64,000 nt of DNA. Source: Desulfatibacillum sp. GTDB lineage: Bacteria; Desulfobacterota; Desulfobacteria; Desulfobacterales; SpSt-501. This document shows, in pieces, positions 45,139 through 53,590 of this stretch. The position numbers and the translations under genes are program-made. Location of the stretch: contig DYEU01000034.1 in assembly GCA_020725555.1 (NCBI GenBank), positions 124,001 to 188,000 of the forward strand, written 5' to 3'. The notes beneath the pieces are model-generated. The model worked only from the letters and a program-made list of their open reading frames with translations. It had not been told where the DNA came from and did not search any database. Position 1 is the stretch's first letter. Each line of letters opens with the position of its first letter.

Positions 45139-45591
45139 ATGAAGATTTCCTTTGACCCGCACCCGAAACCCGCCACCCCCCCCGAACCGGCCTCCGCTGC
45201 GCCCCGCAGCCGGGAGACCGGCTTTGTCGATCTTCTCGAGCGCGCCCTGGGGACCCCCCCCGGGCCGTCCGCCCCGGCTCCCGCCCCCGGCCTCGAGATC
45301 GCCTTTCGCCGCGCGGCCCCGGTGCCCCCGGCGGCCGAGGTGTGCGACCGCGCCGAGGAGATCCTGGAGGGCCTGGAGACCTACGCCGCGCGGCTTGCCG
45401 ATCCCGCGGCCGGGTTGCGCGAGCTCGACGCCCTGCTGGGGGGCCTCGAGCGCCGCTGCCGGGGGCTCGTTTCGCTGGCGGAGGGGCTGCCGGCGGAATC
45501 CGGGACGCTCCGCGAAATCGCCGCGCGGGTGGTCCTCGCGGTCGAAAGCGAGAGGTTCCACCTCCACCGCGGGGATTATCTCGCCGCCTGA
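45139..45591 (+). CDS. Hypothetical helical protein in the motility signalling operon
   Basis: A 150-residue protein with a Pro/Ala-rich N-terminus (about 1-60) and a helical C-terminus ('VCDRAEEILEGLETYAARLA', 'LLGGLERRCRGLVSLAEGLP'). No membrane segment or catalytic motif. The start has GGAAGGAG 9 bases upstream. I recognise no family; small proteins of this kind accompany flagellar genes in deltaproteobacteria. Confidence 0.75.
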   Translation: MKISFDPHPKPATPPEPASAAPRSRETGFVDLLERALGTPPGPSAPAPAPGLEIAFRRAAPVPPAAEVCDRAEEILEGLETYAARLADPAAGLRELDALLGGLERRCRGLVSLAEGLPAESGTLREIAARVVLAVESERFHLHRGDYLAA

Positions 45592-45606
45592 GCGCGGGGT
45601 GGCCCC

Positions 45607-46518
45607 ATGCCGCTCGAAGCCGCAGCCGCCCCCCCGCCGGCGCTCGGCCGCATCCGGGCCCACATCCTGCGCATGACCGGGCTTTCCACGACGGCGATGA
45701 AGGTGCTGCGCACCTGCAACGAGCCCGGCGTGTGCGCCAACGACTTGAACCGCGTGATCGCCCTCGACCCCGTGCTGACCGGCCGGGTCCTGCAGCTCGT
45801 CAACTCCGCCTACTACGGGCTGCCTTCCAAGGTGAACTCGCTCACCCGCGCGATCATCCTGCTCGGGTTGAACACGGTGAAGAACCTCGTCCTCTCCTTC
45901 GCCGTCTTCGAGGTCTTCTCGCGCCATGACGCCTTCCGCGTCTTCTCCGCCGACCGCTTCTGGGAGCATTCGCTCGCCGCGGCCGCGGCGGCGCGGCTGC
46001 TCGCCGAGCGGAGCGGGTTGCCGCTGGCCGAGCGCGAGGAGCATTTCGTCGCCGGCCTGATGCACGACATCGGCAAGATCCCCCTCAACCACCTCTTCCC
46101 GGACGCCTACCGGCAGGCGGTGCGGGAGGCCTCGGCCGGCGGCTGCGGGATCCGCAGCGGCGAGAAGAAATGGATCGGCGCCGACCACTGCCGCGTGGGC
46201 CTGATGATCGCCCGCAAGTGGGAGCTGAGCGAGGAGCTCTCCGCCGCGCTGGCGGCCCACCACCCGGAGGGGGAGGCGGAGGAGGGGAAGGCCGCGCCGG
46301 CCGGGGGCGGGGTCGCCCGGGCGGTCGCCCTGGCCGATCTGCTCGCGCACCGGCTGGGGGCGACCCTTCCCGGCGGGCCGAGCGTGGAGGCGGGGGGCCT
46401 GGAAGAGCTCGCCCTCGGCTTTGCGCTCACCGCGGGCGAGCTCGAAGGCCTCTCCGGCCGGGTCGCCGGGGAGGTCGAGAAAGCGAGGATCTTCCTTGAA
46501 ATCGCCGCCCGCAACTGA
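45607..46518 (+). CDS. HDOD domain protein
   Basis: A 303-residue HDOD protein ('LNRVIALDPVLTGRVLQLVN', 'SAYYGLPSKVNSLTRAIILL', 'FVAGLMHDIGKIPLNHLFPD'). It is shorter in its output part than the REC-HDOD at 28509 and has no other recognisable domain. The third HDOD gene in the window. Its 3' end overlaps the next gene by 23 bases. Confidence 0.92.
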   Translation: MPLEAAAAPPPALGRIRAHILRMTGLSTTAMKVLRTCNEPGVCANDLNRVIALDPVLTGRVLQLVNSAYYGLPSKVNSLTRAIILLGLNTVKNLVLSFAVFEVFSRHDAFRVFSADRFWEHSLAAAAAARLLAERSGLPLAEREEHFVAGLMHDIGKIPLNHLFPDAYRQAVREASAGGCGIRSGEKKWIGADHCRVGLMIARKWELSEELSAALAAHHPEGEAEEGKAAPAGGGVARAVALADLLAHRLGATLPGGPSVEAGGLEELALGFALTAGELEGLSGRVAGEVEKARIFLEIAARN

Positions 46519-47440
46519 GGTCCTGCGCGTCACCTTCTGGGGGGTCCGCGGCTCGATTCCCGTGCCGGGCGCGCACACCGCCCGCTACGGCGGGGAGACC
46601 CTCTGCATCGGGGTCGAGGTCCCGGCGGCGGGGCGCCTCCTCGTCCTCGACGCGGGCTCGGGCCTGAGGCGGCTTGGCGAGGCCCTGGTGCAGAGATCGG
46701 GCGGCGACGGGGGCATCGCCGTCGATCTCCTCCTCTCCCACACCCACCTCGACCACATCCTGGGGTTTCCCTTCTTCCAGCCGCTCTACCGGCGGGACAC
46801 GCGGGTCACGCTCTACGGGCCGGCGATCTCGCTCCAGGACCGCCTCGAGGAGGTGATCGGCGGGCAGATGTCCTACCGCTACTTCCCGGTGCGGCAGGTC
46901 GAGCTGGCGGCCGACGTCACCTACGTCGACTGGCGCGAGGGGACCTACGACTTGGGCGACGGGATCCTCGTCTCGGCCGCCTACCTGAACCACCCGCTGC
47001 TGTGCCTGGGCTACCGCATCGCCTGCTCCGGCCGGGTGCTCTGCACCGCCTTCGATCACGAGCCCTTCCGCAACGTCTTCGTGACCGACCCGGCGGACCC
47101 GCGCTACGACGAGCTCATGGCGCGCGAGGGCGAGGCCGCGGCCGCCGCGGCCGAGGAGCGCCTGTCCGCCTTCTTCCGCGGGGCCGACCTGCTGATCCAC
47201 GACGGCCAATACACCGAGGAGGAGTACCTGGCGGGCCGGGTCGGCTGGGGGCACTCCCCGATCGAGGGCGCGATCCGCACGGCCGCCGCGGCCGGGGTGC
47301 GCCGGCTCGCCCTCGTGCACCACGACCCCGGCCGCAGCGACGCCGAGCTCGCGCGGCTGGAAGCCCGGCTCGGCGGCGGGCGGGAGCCCGGCGGGCCGGA
47401 GGTGATCTTCGCCCGCGAGGGGCAGGTCGTTTCGCTGTGA
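46496..47440 (+). CDS. MBL-fold metallo-hydrolase
   Basis: A 314-residue metallo-beta-lactamase-fold protein. It opens with 'VTFWGVRGSIPVPG' and 'TARYGGETLCIGVEV', then has the metal motif 'LLLSHTHLDHILGFPFFQPL' and further ligands in 'AYLNHPLLCLGYRI', 'TAFDHEPFR', 'LIHDGQYTEEEY' and 'GHSPIEGAIRTA'. Close relatives are of cAMP-phosphodiesterase/PhnP type with unknown substrates; a cyclic-nucleotide target is possible. TTG 46496 behind CGAGGA is the likely start. Confidence 0.85.
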   Translation: MKSPPATEVLRVTFWGVRGSIPVPGAHTARYGGETLCIGVEVPAAGRLLVLDAGSGLRRLGEALVQRSGGDGGIAVDLLLSHTHLDHILGFPFFQPLYRRDTRVTLYGPAISLQDRLEEVIGGQMSYRYFPVRQVELAADVTYVDWREGTYDLGDGILVSAAYLNHPLLCLGYRIACSGRVLCTAFDHEPFRNVFVTDPADPRYDELMAREGEAAAAAAEERLSAFFRGADLLIHDGQYTEEEYLAGRVGWGHSPIEGAIRTAAAAGVRRLALVHHDPGRSDAELARLEARLGGGREPGGPEVIFAREGQVVSL

Positions 47441-47460
47441 GGGACGCCGGGAGGCCCGCC

Positions 47461-47952
47461 TCAGAGCCGGGAGACGCTCCGGGCGAAGGCGGGGTCGGCG
47501 AGCAGCCGTTTGGCGAACTTCACGTACTTCGAGGTGATCGTGCGCACGGCGAGCTGGAGCGCGTAGGGCTTGACGGGCTTCTCGAGGAGGTAGGTCACGT
47601 CCGAGGCGAGGCACATGTCCACCACGTCCTCGCTCGCCCGGCCGCAGATCATGATCGCATCCTCGTGCGCCGCGGGGAAGCGTTCCTCGATCGAGTCGAG
47701 GAAGAAAAAGCCGCTCGTCCCGTTCAGGAAGACGTCCACGACGAAGATCGCCACCCCCGCCTCGCGGCCGCGGCACCAGGCGAGCGCCTCCTCGGGGCGG
47801 CTGAAGGCGAAGACCTCGCCCCAGGTGTAGAAGCCTGCGATCATCTCCTGGAGCACCGCAGCGATCCCCGGGTCGTCGTCGAGGACCAAGACGTCGAGGC
47901 CCTCGCTGCGGCCCGCGGCGCGGCGCTCCCGCGGCGTCGGCGCGATCTTCAT
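47461..47952 (-). CDS. Stand-alone receiver-domain protein
   Basis: A 163-residue response regulator with one receiver domain: 'LDVLVLDDDPGIAAVLQEMI', a phospho-Asp in 'VAIFVVDVFLNGTSGF', and Lys in 'YLLEKPVKPYALQL'. A short C-terminal helix follows with no output domain. The ATG overlaps the NtrC-type gene stop by 4 bases, so the two are co-translated. Confidence 0.9.
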   Translation of the reverse strand: MKIAPTPRERRAAGRSEGLDVLVLDDDPGIAAVLQEMIAGFYTWGEVFAFSRPEEALAWCRGREAGVAIFVVDVFLNGTSGFFFLDSIEERFPAAHEDAIMICGRASEDVVDMCLASDVTYLLEKPVKPYALQLAVRTITSKYVKFAKRLLADPAFARSVSRL

Positions 47953-49349
47953 GAGGTCTTCCCCTCCCGGTCGGCGATGCGGTATTTCTCGATCTTGCGG
48001 TAGATCGTCGAGACGTTGATGCCCAGGATGCGCGCCGCCTGCGGCCGATTGCCGCCGGTCGCCTGGAGCACGCGCTCGATGTGGCGGCGCTCGACCTCCT
48101 CGAGCGTGAGCAGCTCGACGCGCTTGCGGCGCTCGGGGCCCTCGTAGGGCAAAAGCGAGCGCATGGAGTCGAGCGAGAGCCGTTTGCCCTTCTCCAGGAG
48201 AACCGCGGCCGCGATCATGTTCTCGAGCTCGCGCACGTTGCCCGGGAAGGAATAGCCGAGCAGCCGCTCGCAGAGATCCGGCTCGAGGTCGGCGATCTTC
48301 TTCTGGTTCGCCCCGGCGTGGACCTTGAGGAAATGCCGGGCGAGCGGCAGGATGTCCTTGCTCCGCTCCCGCAGCGGGGGGATGCGGATGTTGTAGGTGT
48401 TGATGCGGTAGAAGAGGTCCGCGCGGAAGCGGCCGCGCAGGATCTCCTCGGAGATGTCGCGGTTGGTCGCGGCGATGATGCGCACGTCGACGTTGCGCAC
48501 CTCGGTGCTGCCCAGGCGGTAGAATTCCCGCTCCTCGATCACGCGCAGCAGTTTCGCCTGCAGCCCCGGGTCGAGCTCGGTGATCTCGTCCAGGAAGAGG
48601 GTCCCGCCGTTTGCCGCCTCGAAGAACCCGCGCCGCTCGGCCGCGGCGTCGGTGTAGGCCCCCTTGGCATGCCCGAAGAACTCGTCCTCGAAGAGGGTCT
48701 TGCTGAAGGAGGCCATGTTCACGGCGTAGAAGGGGTGCTCGGCGCGGCGGCTCAGCTGGTGGATCACCCGCGCGATCATCTCTTTTCCGGTCCCGGACTC
48801 GCCGCTGATCACGACGTTGTAGTCCGTGCCGGCCACCGCCTCGACCTGGTGGAAGACGACCGCCATCGACTCGTCCTCGGCGATCAGGCGGCTGAAGGCC
48901 TCGGGGTGCTTCAGGTTCTCGAAGACGCGCTTGCGGCCGATCTGGGAGATCTGGCTCTGCAGGCGGTGGCGCTCGAGGTGGCTCTGCACGAGCGCGGTGA
49001 GCCGCTCGGGCTCGATCGGCTTGACGAGGTAATCGCCTGCGCCCGCGCGCATGGCGCGGACGGCGGTGGCGACGTCGTCGAGCGCGCTCACCACGATGCA
49101 GTCGGTCTCCGGGAACTCGTCCTTGATCCGCCGGAGCAGGTCGAGCCCGCCCAGGTAGGGCATGACGAGATCGAGCAGCACGAGCGGCGGCCGGTGCGTG
49201 CGGAGGATGTCGAGCACGCGGCGGCTGTCCGAGACGAGCGCCGGCTCCGGCAGCCCGGCGCTGAGCAGTGTGGCCTGGATGCTGTGCAGGAGCCCCTCGT
49301 CGTCGTCGACCACGAGCAGGGCGGGCGGCGTTGCCGGAATCGATTCCAT
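47949..49349 (-). CDS. NtrC-family sigma-54 activator with altered GAFTGA loop
   Basis: A 466-residue protein: receiver (1-125; Asp in 'PPLVLLDLVMPYLGGL'), AAA+ domain (about 150-385; Walker A 'GESGTGKE', Walker B 'GGTLFLDEI', 'PFYAVNMASFSKTLFEDEFF') and a Fis-type HTH (about 425-462, 'GGNRPQAARILGINVSTIYR'). The sigma-54-contact loop reads GAYTDA (residues 230-235, bases 48645-48662) in place of GAFTGA. It is the only sigma-54 activator in the window and a candidate for the flagellar sigma-54 promoters. Confidence 0.94.
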   Translation of the reverse strand: MESIPATPPALLVVDDDEGLLHSIQATLLSAGLPEPALVSDSRRVLDILRTHRPPLVLLDLVMPYLGGLDLLRRIKDEFPETDCIVVSALDDVATAVRAMRAGAGDYLVKPIEPERLTALVQSHLERHRLQSQISQIGRKRVFENLKHPEAFSRLIAEDESMAVVFHQVEAVAGTDYNVVISGESGTGKEMIARVIHQLSRRAEHPFYAVNMASFSKTLFEDEFFGHAKGAYTDAAAERRGFFEAANGGTLFLDEITELDPGLQAKLLRVIEEREFYRLGSTEVRNVDVRIIAATNRDISEEILRGRFRADLFYRINTYNIRIPPLRERSKDILPLARHFLKVHAGANQKKIADLEPDLCERLLGYSFPGNVRELENMIAAAVLLEKGKRLSLDSMRSLLPYEGPERRKRVELLTLEEVERRHIERVLQATGGNRPQAARILGINVSTIYRKIEKYRIADREGKTS

Positions 49350-49402
49350 GGTCTCCCCGCGGTGCGGAAGATCGGCGGGCCGGTGCCGGCCCGCTAAATT
49401 TC

Positions 49403-49432
49403 ATTGTAGTATGACGCGGCGTTTGGCGTCAA
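49403..49432 (-). promoter_or_regulatory. sigma-70 promoter of the NtrC-type gene
   Basis: On the minus strand TTGACG (49427-49432) and TACAAT (49403-49408) are spaced by 18 bases, matching 5 of 6 and 5 of 6 consensus positions. The gene begins at 49349. The surrounding 40 bases are AT-rich for this genome. Confidence 0.78.
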
Positions 49433-49457
49433 GCGGACCGGCGCCGGAAACGGTTAG

Positions 49458-49483
49458 AAAAATGTTTGATAACAGCCAGTTAT
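49458..49483 (-). terminator. possible weak terminator of the rmlD-like gene
   Basis: On the minus strand ATAAC-TGGCT-GTTAT (49469-49483) forms a 5-bp hairpin and a T5 run follows 6 bases later (49458-49462). The stem is short and AT-rich, so it may instead be a binding site. Confidence 0.4.
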
Positions 49484-49489
49484 GGCAAT

Positions 49490-50413
49490 TCAGGGTTCGC
49501 CCGGACGTCCGGCGCCGGCGCCCCGGCGATCCTCGAGGAGCCGTTCCACGACCGGCGTGAGGCTCTCCGCCCAGGGGGTGCGGCGCAGGCCGAAGACGGC
49601 CTCGATCCTGCGGCAGTCGAGGACGGAATAGGCGGGCCGCCGGGCGGGGGTGGGGTAGGCGGCGGTGGGGATGGGGACGACGCGCACGCCGCGGGCGAAC
49701 CCGCGTTCTTGCAGGAGATCGACGATCTTGCGGGCGAACCCGTACCAGGTGGTCGCGCCCTCGCCGCAGTAGTGGTAGAGGCCCCAGGGGAAGATGGCCT
49801 GGGCTTCCTGCCTCAGCCGCTTCACGATCGCGGCGATCGCCTCCGCGAGATCGGCCGCGCTGGTGGGGCAGCCGTGCTGGTCGTCCACGATGCGCAGCTC
49901 CGGCCGCTCGGCGGCGAGCCGGAGCACGGTCTTCACGAAGTTCACCCCGTGGGCGCTGTAGAGCCAGGAGGTGCGGACGACGAGGTGGCGCGGGCACAGG
50001 GCGCGCACCGCCTCCTCGCCCGCGGCCTTGCTTCGGCCGTAGACCCCCAGCGGGTTGACCGGGTCGTCCTCGTGGTAGGGCGCGGATTTCGTGCCGTCGA
50101 AGACGTAGTCGGTCGAGACGTGGATCAGGGCCGCCCCGGTGTCGCGGCAGAGCCGGGCAAGATGGGCCGGGGCCTCGGCGTTCACGGCGAAGGCGGCCGC
50201 GGCCTCGCTCTCGGCGCGGTCGACCGCCGTGTAGGCCGCGGCGTTGATCACGAGCTGCGGCCGGTTCTGCCGCCAGAAGGAATCGATCTCCCCGGGCCGG
50301 GCGAGGTCGAGCTCCTCGGGCTCCGGGGCGGCGAGGGCGAAGCCCGCGGCCGCAAGGCGCGGGCGAAGCTCGCAGCCGAGCTGGCCGCTCGCTCCGGTGA
50401 GCAGAACCCTCAT
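49490..50413 (-). CDS. rfbD: dTDP-4-dehydrorhamnose reductase (RmlD/RfbD)
   Basis: This NAD(P)-dependent reductase (307 aa) makes dTDP-L-rhamnose. Nucleotide-binding 'LLTGASGQLGCEL', then 'VINAAAYTAVDRAESE', 'HVSTDYVFDG' and the catalytic Tyr/Lys in 'NPLGVYGRSKAAGEEAVR', plus 'PTSAADLAEAIAAIV'. No other rml genes are nearby. It overlaps the ADP-ribosylglycohydrolase gene by 4 bases. Confidence 0.96.
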   Translation of the reverse strand: MRVLLTGASGQLGCELRPRLAAAGFALAAPEPEELDLARPGEIDSFWRQNRPQLVINAAAYTAVDRAESEAAAAFAVNAEAPAHLARLCRDTGAALIHVSTDYVFDGTKSAPYHEDDPVNPLGVYGRSKAAGEEAVRALCPRHLVVRTSWLYSAHGVNFVKTVLRLAAERPELRIVDDQHGCPTSAADLAEAIAAIVKRLRQEAQAIFPWGLYHYCGEGATTWYGFARKIVDLLQERGFARGVRVVPIPTAAYPTPARRPAYSVLDCRRIEAVFGLRRTPWAESLTPVVERLLEDRRGAGAGRPGEP

Positions 50414-51336
50414 CGCGGCCGCCCCCGCTCGATTGCCTCGAGGAGCTCCCGGATCTCGGGCTCAGCTTTCATCCCGGGGACCCAGCGGCCGTCCACGGCC
50501 TCCGGCCCCTTCCAGGCCCCGAACACCATGCCGGCCGCCAGCCCGCGCGCGGCGGAGTCGCCCCCGGCCATGACGTTCTCGATCAGGCCCCGGACCGGGT
50601 CTTCCTCCCAGCGGGCGATGAGGTGGACGGTCGCGGGAAAGGCGCTTGCGACCCGGCAGTCCTGGCCGAACCCGAGGACGGCGGGGAGGGTCTCCTGGGA
50701 GGCGCTCGCCAGCCCCTCGCGGATCCAGCGCCGGAAGACCGGCTCGATTTCCGGGTCCTCGGCCATCCGGGCGAGCGCCTCCGAAGGCCGCGTCCCGCCG
50801 AGCGCCTCACGGCCCAAGCGGGCGAGCAGGCCCGCGGCCGCGACCGCCTGCGGGTGGTTGTGGGTGAGGGCGGTCTGGCGCCGGGCGGCGGACAAGAGCT
50901 CCCCGGGCCGGTCGCGCAGCGCGAAGACGAGCGGCGCGATCCGGGCCGCGCCGCCCAAGTCTTCGGAGTCGGATCCGGCCGCGGCGGGCGGTTTGCCGGC
51001 GGCGAGGTTCTCGAGCGTCTTCCGCGTCGCCCCGTCGAGGTAGCCCGTGTAGTTCCGAAAGAGCGCCCTCCAGCTTCGGGAAAAGGGCTCCTCCGCGAAG
51101 CCCCCCTGCTCGGCGAGCGAGCGCAGGAGCACGAGGGCCTGGTCGCCGTAGTGGGTGAACTCGCCCCTGCGGCGGTGGGGGTGATAGGTCGGCGGCCGCG
51201 GGTCGACGAGGTCCTCGATGCGGCCGAACTCGCGGCGGATGCGTTCGGGGTCGTAGATCCAGTGCGCGCCGAGGGCGAGGGCGTCGGCGGCGAAGGAGGC
51301 GATCACCAGGAACCGGGCGCGGATCGCTTCGCTCAT
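50410..51336 (-). CDS. ADP-ribosylglycohydrolase-family protein
   Basis: A 308-residue protein of the ADP-ribosylglycohydrolase fold: 'FAADALALGAHWIYD' near the start, 'GEFTHYGDQALVLLRSLAEQ', 'TALTHNHPQAVAAAGLLARL' and the C-terminal 'VMAGGDSAARGLAAGMVFGA'. The acidic Mg-ligand positions are partly altered ('GDSAARG' in place of GGDTDT), so activity on ADP-ribose is uncertain. It overlaps both neighbours, forming an operon with rfbD and a small gene. Confidence 0.88.
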   Translation of the reverse strand: MSEAIRARFLVIASFAADALALGAHWIYDPERIRREFGRIEDLVDPRPPTYHPHRRRGEFTHYGDQALVLLRSLAEQGGFAEEPFSRSWRALFRNYTGYLDGATRKTLENLAAGKPPAAAGSDSEDLGGAARIAPLVFALRDRPGELLSAARRQTALTHNHPQAVAAAGLLARLGREALGGTRPSEALARMAEDPEIEPVFRRWIREGLASASQETLPAVLGFGQDCRVASAFPATVHLIARWEEDPVRGLIENVMAGGDSAARGLAAGMVFGAWKGPEAVDGRWVPGMKAEPEIRELLEAIERGRPR

Positions 51337-51683
51337 GGTTCCTCGTAGGGAAGGGGTTTGTACTCGGACCGCAGCCGCTCGAGCGTCTCGTCCAGCTCGC
51401 CGGGGGAGAGCACCCCCTTCTGGATGAGGAGCCGGATCAGGGCCTCGAGGTGGAGCGCGGTCGAGACGACGAGTTCCTCGACCCGGCGGCCGTCTTCGAG
51501 CCGGCCGCCGGCGCCGGCCTCGGGCTCGCCCGCCGGCGGCTCACGCCGGCGGCGGTCCTCGCCCCGTCTGCGTTCGGGCCCCTCCCAGGGGGCCTTGATC
51601 CAGCGCCGGTTCAGGCCCGAGCGCCGCTCGGCGGGCTGCCGGTTGGCCGGGGGGCCGGCCTGGCCGAAACGATGAAACGCCAT
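51333..51683 (-). CDS. Small charged protein upstream of the ADP-ribosylglycohydrolase gene
   Basis: A 116-residue protein. Arg/Pro-rich N-terminal half with two 'E-R-R-x-G' motifs ('AERRSGLNRRW', 'GPERRRGEDRRR'), and a helical C-terminal half ('LVVSTALHLEALIRLLIQKG', 'VLSPGELDETLERLRSEYK'). Family unknown; the 'ERRSG-x-x-RR' motif recurs in small deltaproteobacterial proteins. Start has AAGGAG 7 bases upstream. First gene of its operon. Confidence 0.78.
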   Translation of the reverse strand: MAFHRFGQAGPPANRQPAERRSGLNRRWIKAPWEGPERRRGEDRRRREPPAGEPEAGAGGRLEDGRRVEELVVSTALHLEALIRLLIQKGVLSPGELDETLERLRSEYKPLPYEEP

Positions 51684-51728
51684 CGCTGGCTCCTTCTTCG
51701 CCCGAAGGCCCAAAGAATTTACTCGTTC

Positions 51729-51757
51729 AGCATAGTATGAAACCCCGCAGCCGTCAA
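51729..51757 (-). promoter_or_regulatory. sigma-70 promoter of the 51683 operon
   Basis: On the minus strand TTGACG (51752-51757) and TATGCT (51729-51734) with a 17-base spacer. It is divergent from the plus-strand promoter at 51775. Confidence 0.72.
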
Positions 51758-51774
51758 AACGGCCCCGGGGTTGC

Positions 51775-51803
51775 TTGCAAGTCGGCCGCCTCGGGGATAA
51801 GAT
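51775..51803 (+). promoter_or_regulatory. sigma-70 promoter of the DUF4412-like gene
   Basis: TTGCAA (51775-51780) and TAAGAT (51798-51803) are separated by 17 bases. The leader to the ATG at 51880 is about 70 bases. Confidence 0.7.
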
Positions 51804-51879
51804 AACACAAGTGCCGGTATGGCGCAGCGGCCTTTCCGCAAGGCTTTTGTGAGCGCATAACCGAATGAGGAGGACTCTC

Positions 51880-52587
51880 ATGCATCGCCGCGGGCTTTTC
51901 GTCGTCGTGTTCCTCTTGGGGTCGTTTCCGGTCCTGGCGGGGACGGCTTCGGCGCAGAAAATCACCGACTTCACCGCGCTCCAGGTGACGCTTTCGCCCG
52001 AGGGCAAGACGGAGCACGAAAGCCCCATCTACGCCCTGGGCGGCAAGCTCCGCATCGAGAACGTCATGCCCGAGGCCGAGCAGAAGCTCGTGATGATCTA
52101 CCGGCCGGACAAGAAAAAGATCGTTTACCTCAACCCCGAGCGCAAGAGCTTTTTTGAAAGCGAGGCGGACGAGGCCGAACTCGGCAAGCTGGGGGCCGCC
52201 TACATCAAGGGCAAGAAGGAAAAGGATCTCGGCGAGGAAGCGGTGGGCGGCTATGCCTGCCGCAAGAAGGAAATCGAAACCGAGATCGAGGTGATGGGGT
52301 TCCGCAAGCGCTACAGCACGCTCGTCTGGCAGTCCCCGCGCTTCGACATGCCGCTGCGCACCCGCGGGGAGGGCGGCGAGACGACCGAGCTGCGGAACAT
52401 CCGGCCGGGAAAACCCGCGGCCGCCCTGTTCGAGGTCCCCGCCGGGTATGCGCCGGCGGGCAGCCTGATCGAGCTCATGGGGGAGGAGGCCCCGCCCGCG
52501 CCGCCGGCGAAGGGCGGGAAAGCCCCCTCCTCGGGCTTCCCGATCGAGCTGCCCCCGGGCTTCAAGATCCCGATGCCCAAACCGTGA
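51880..52587 (+). CDS. Exported DUF4412-like protein
   Basis: A 235-residue exported protein with a signal peptide (about 1-25, ending 'GTASAQ'). The mature part reads as a lipocalin/outer-membrane-lipoprotein-sorting-like beta domain: 'GGKLRIENVMPEAEQKLVMI', 'KKIVYLNPERKSFFES', 'VGGYACRKKEIETEIEVMGF'. The C-terminus is Pro-rich. ATG 51880 follows AGGAGGA; ATG 51865 is less likely. Function unknown; DUF4412 proteins are periplasmic or lipid-associated. Confidence 0.8.
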   Translation: MHRRGLFVVVFLLGSFPVLAGTASAQKITDFTALQVTLSPEGKTEHESPIYALGGKLRIENVMPEAEQKLVMIYRPDKKKIVYLNPERKSFFESEADEAELGKLGAAYIKGKKEKDLGEEAVGGYACRKKEIETEIEVMGFRKRYSTLVWQSPRFDMPLRTRGEGGETTELRNIRPGKPAAALFEVPAGYAPAGSLIELMGEEAPPAPPAKGGKAPSSGFPIELPPGFKIPMPKP

Positions 52588-52603
52588 GGGGAGGCCTCGT
52601 TCC

Positions 52604-53590
52604 GTGTACGCCTCCCGCTACGGGCTCGCACGCGAGCCCTTCAGCATCCAGCCCGACCCCGCCTTCCTGTGGCTGAGCGCGAAGCACGGCGAGGCGCTCG
52701 CGACGCTGAAGGAGGGGATCCTCGAGCGCGACGGGCCGGTCGTCGTGACCGGCGACATCGGCACGGGCAAGACGACCCTCATCCGCCATCTCGTCCGCCT
52801 GGACGAGGTGGCGGCGATCTTCGTCACGGTTCACGACCCCGATCTGACACCGCTCGACTTCCTCAATCTCCTCGCCGTCGAGTTCGGCATCGAGGGCCGC
52901 TTCGAGAGCCGGGAGGCGTTTTCCGCGCGGCTGCGGCATTTCCTGCTCGAGGCCTTCTCCTCCTACCGCAAGGTCCTCGTCATCATCGACGAGGCCCAGC
53001 GGCTGAACGCGGAGCTCCTGCGCGAGGCGATCGACCTCGCCCGGCTCGAGCTCGCCGGCCGCCGCATGCTCAAGGTCTTCTTCCTGGGGCAGCTCGAGTT
53101 CGACCGGCTGCTCGCCCGGGAGGAAAACCGCGATCTACTCGCCGCCGTGAGCGCCTACTACCGCCTTGAGCCCTTCACGGCCGAGGAGACCCGCACCTAC
53201 ATCGGGCACCGGCTCGCCGTCGCCGGCCGCAGCGCGCCGCTCTTCACCGACGAGGCCCTGGCCGAGATCCACCGCCTCACGCGCGGCGTTCCCCGGCTGA
53301 TCAACATCCTCTGCGGCCACGCCCTGCTCTACGGCTTCGGCGCCGACCGGGACACGATCGGCCTCGACACCGTCCGCGAGTGCACGCGCGACCTCACGGT
53401 CGCACTCGAGCTCGAGGAGGGCGCGGAGGAGGCCGCGCCGCCGGACCCCTCGCCCGTCGCGCAGGCGATCGCCGCGCGCCGCGCCGCGGCCCTACCCGCG
53501 GGGCGGGGCCGAAGAAGAAGGCTTCTTCTGGTTACCGCGATCGCGCTCTCGGCCCTGGCCTTGGCCGCCCTCGGCATCGCCCTGCGGTGA
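52604..53590 (+). CDS. ExeA/GspA-type AAA ATPase with C-terminal membrane anchor
   Basis: A 328-residue ATPase starting 'YASRYGLAREPFSIQPDPAF', the ExeA family entry motif. Walker A 'GDIGTGKTTL' (about 49-58), Walker B 'LVIIDEAQRL', and 'LTRGVPRLINILCGHALLYG'. A single C-terminal membrane helix (about 303-326) and an Arg-rich segment follow, but no peptidoglycan-binding domain. GTG start. The last 99 bases overlap the RNA methyltransferase gene on the other strand. Confidence 0.92.
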   Translation: MYASRYGLAREPFSIQPDPAFLWLSAKHGEALATLKEGILERDGPVVVTGDIGTGKTTLIRHLVRLDEVAAIFVTVHDPDLTPLDFLNLLAVEFGIEGRFESREAFSARLRHFLLEAFSSYRKVLVIIDEAQRLNAELLREAIDLARLELAGRRMLKVFFLGQLEFDRLLAREENRDLLAAVSAYYRLEPFTAEETRTYIGHRLAVAGRSAPLFTDEALAEIHRLTRGVPRLINILCGHALLYGFGADRDTIGLDTVRECTRDLTVALELEEGAEEAAPPDPSPVAQAIAARRAAALPAGRGRRRRLLLVTAIALSALALAALGIALR

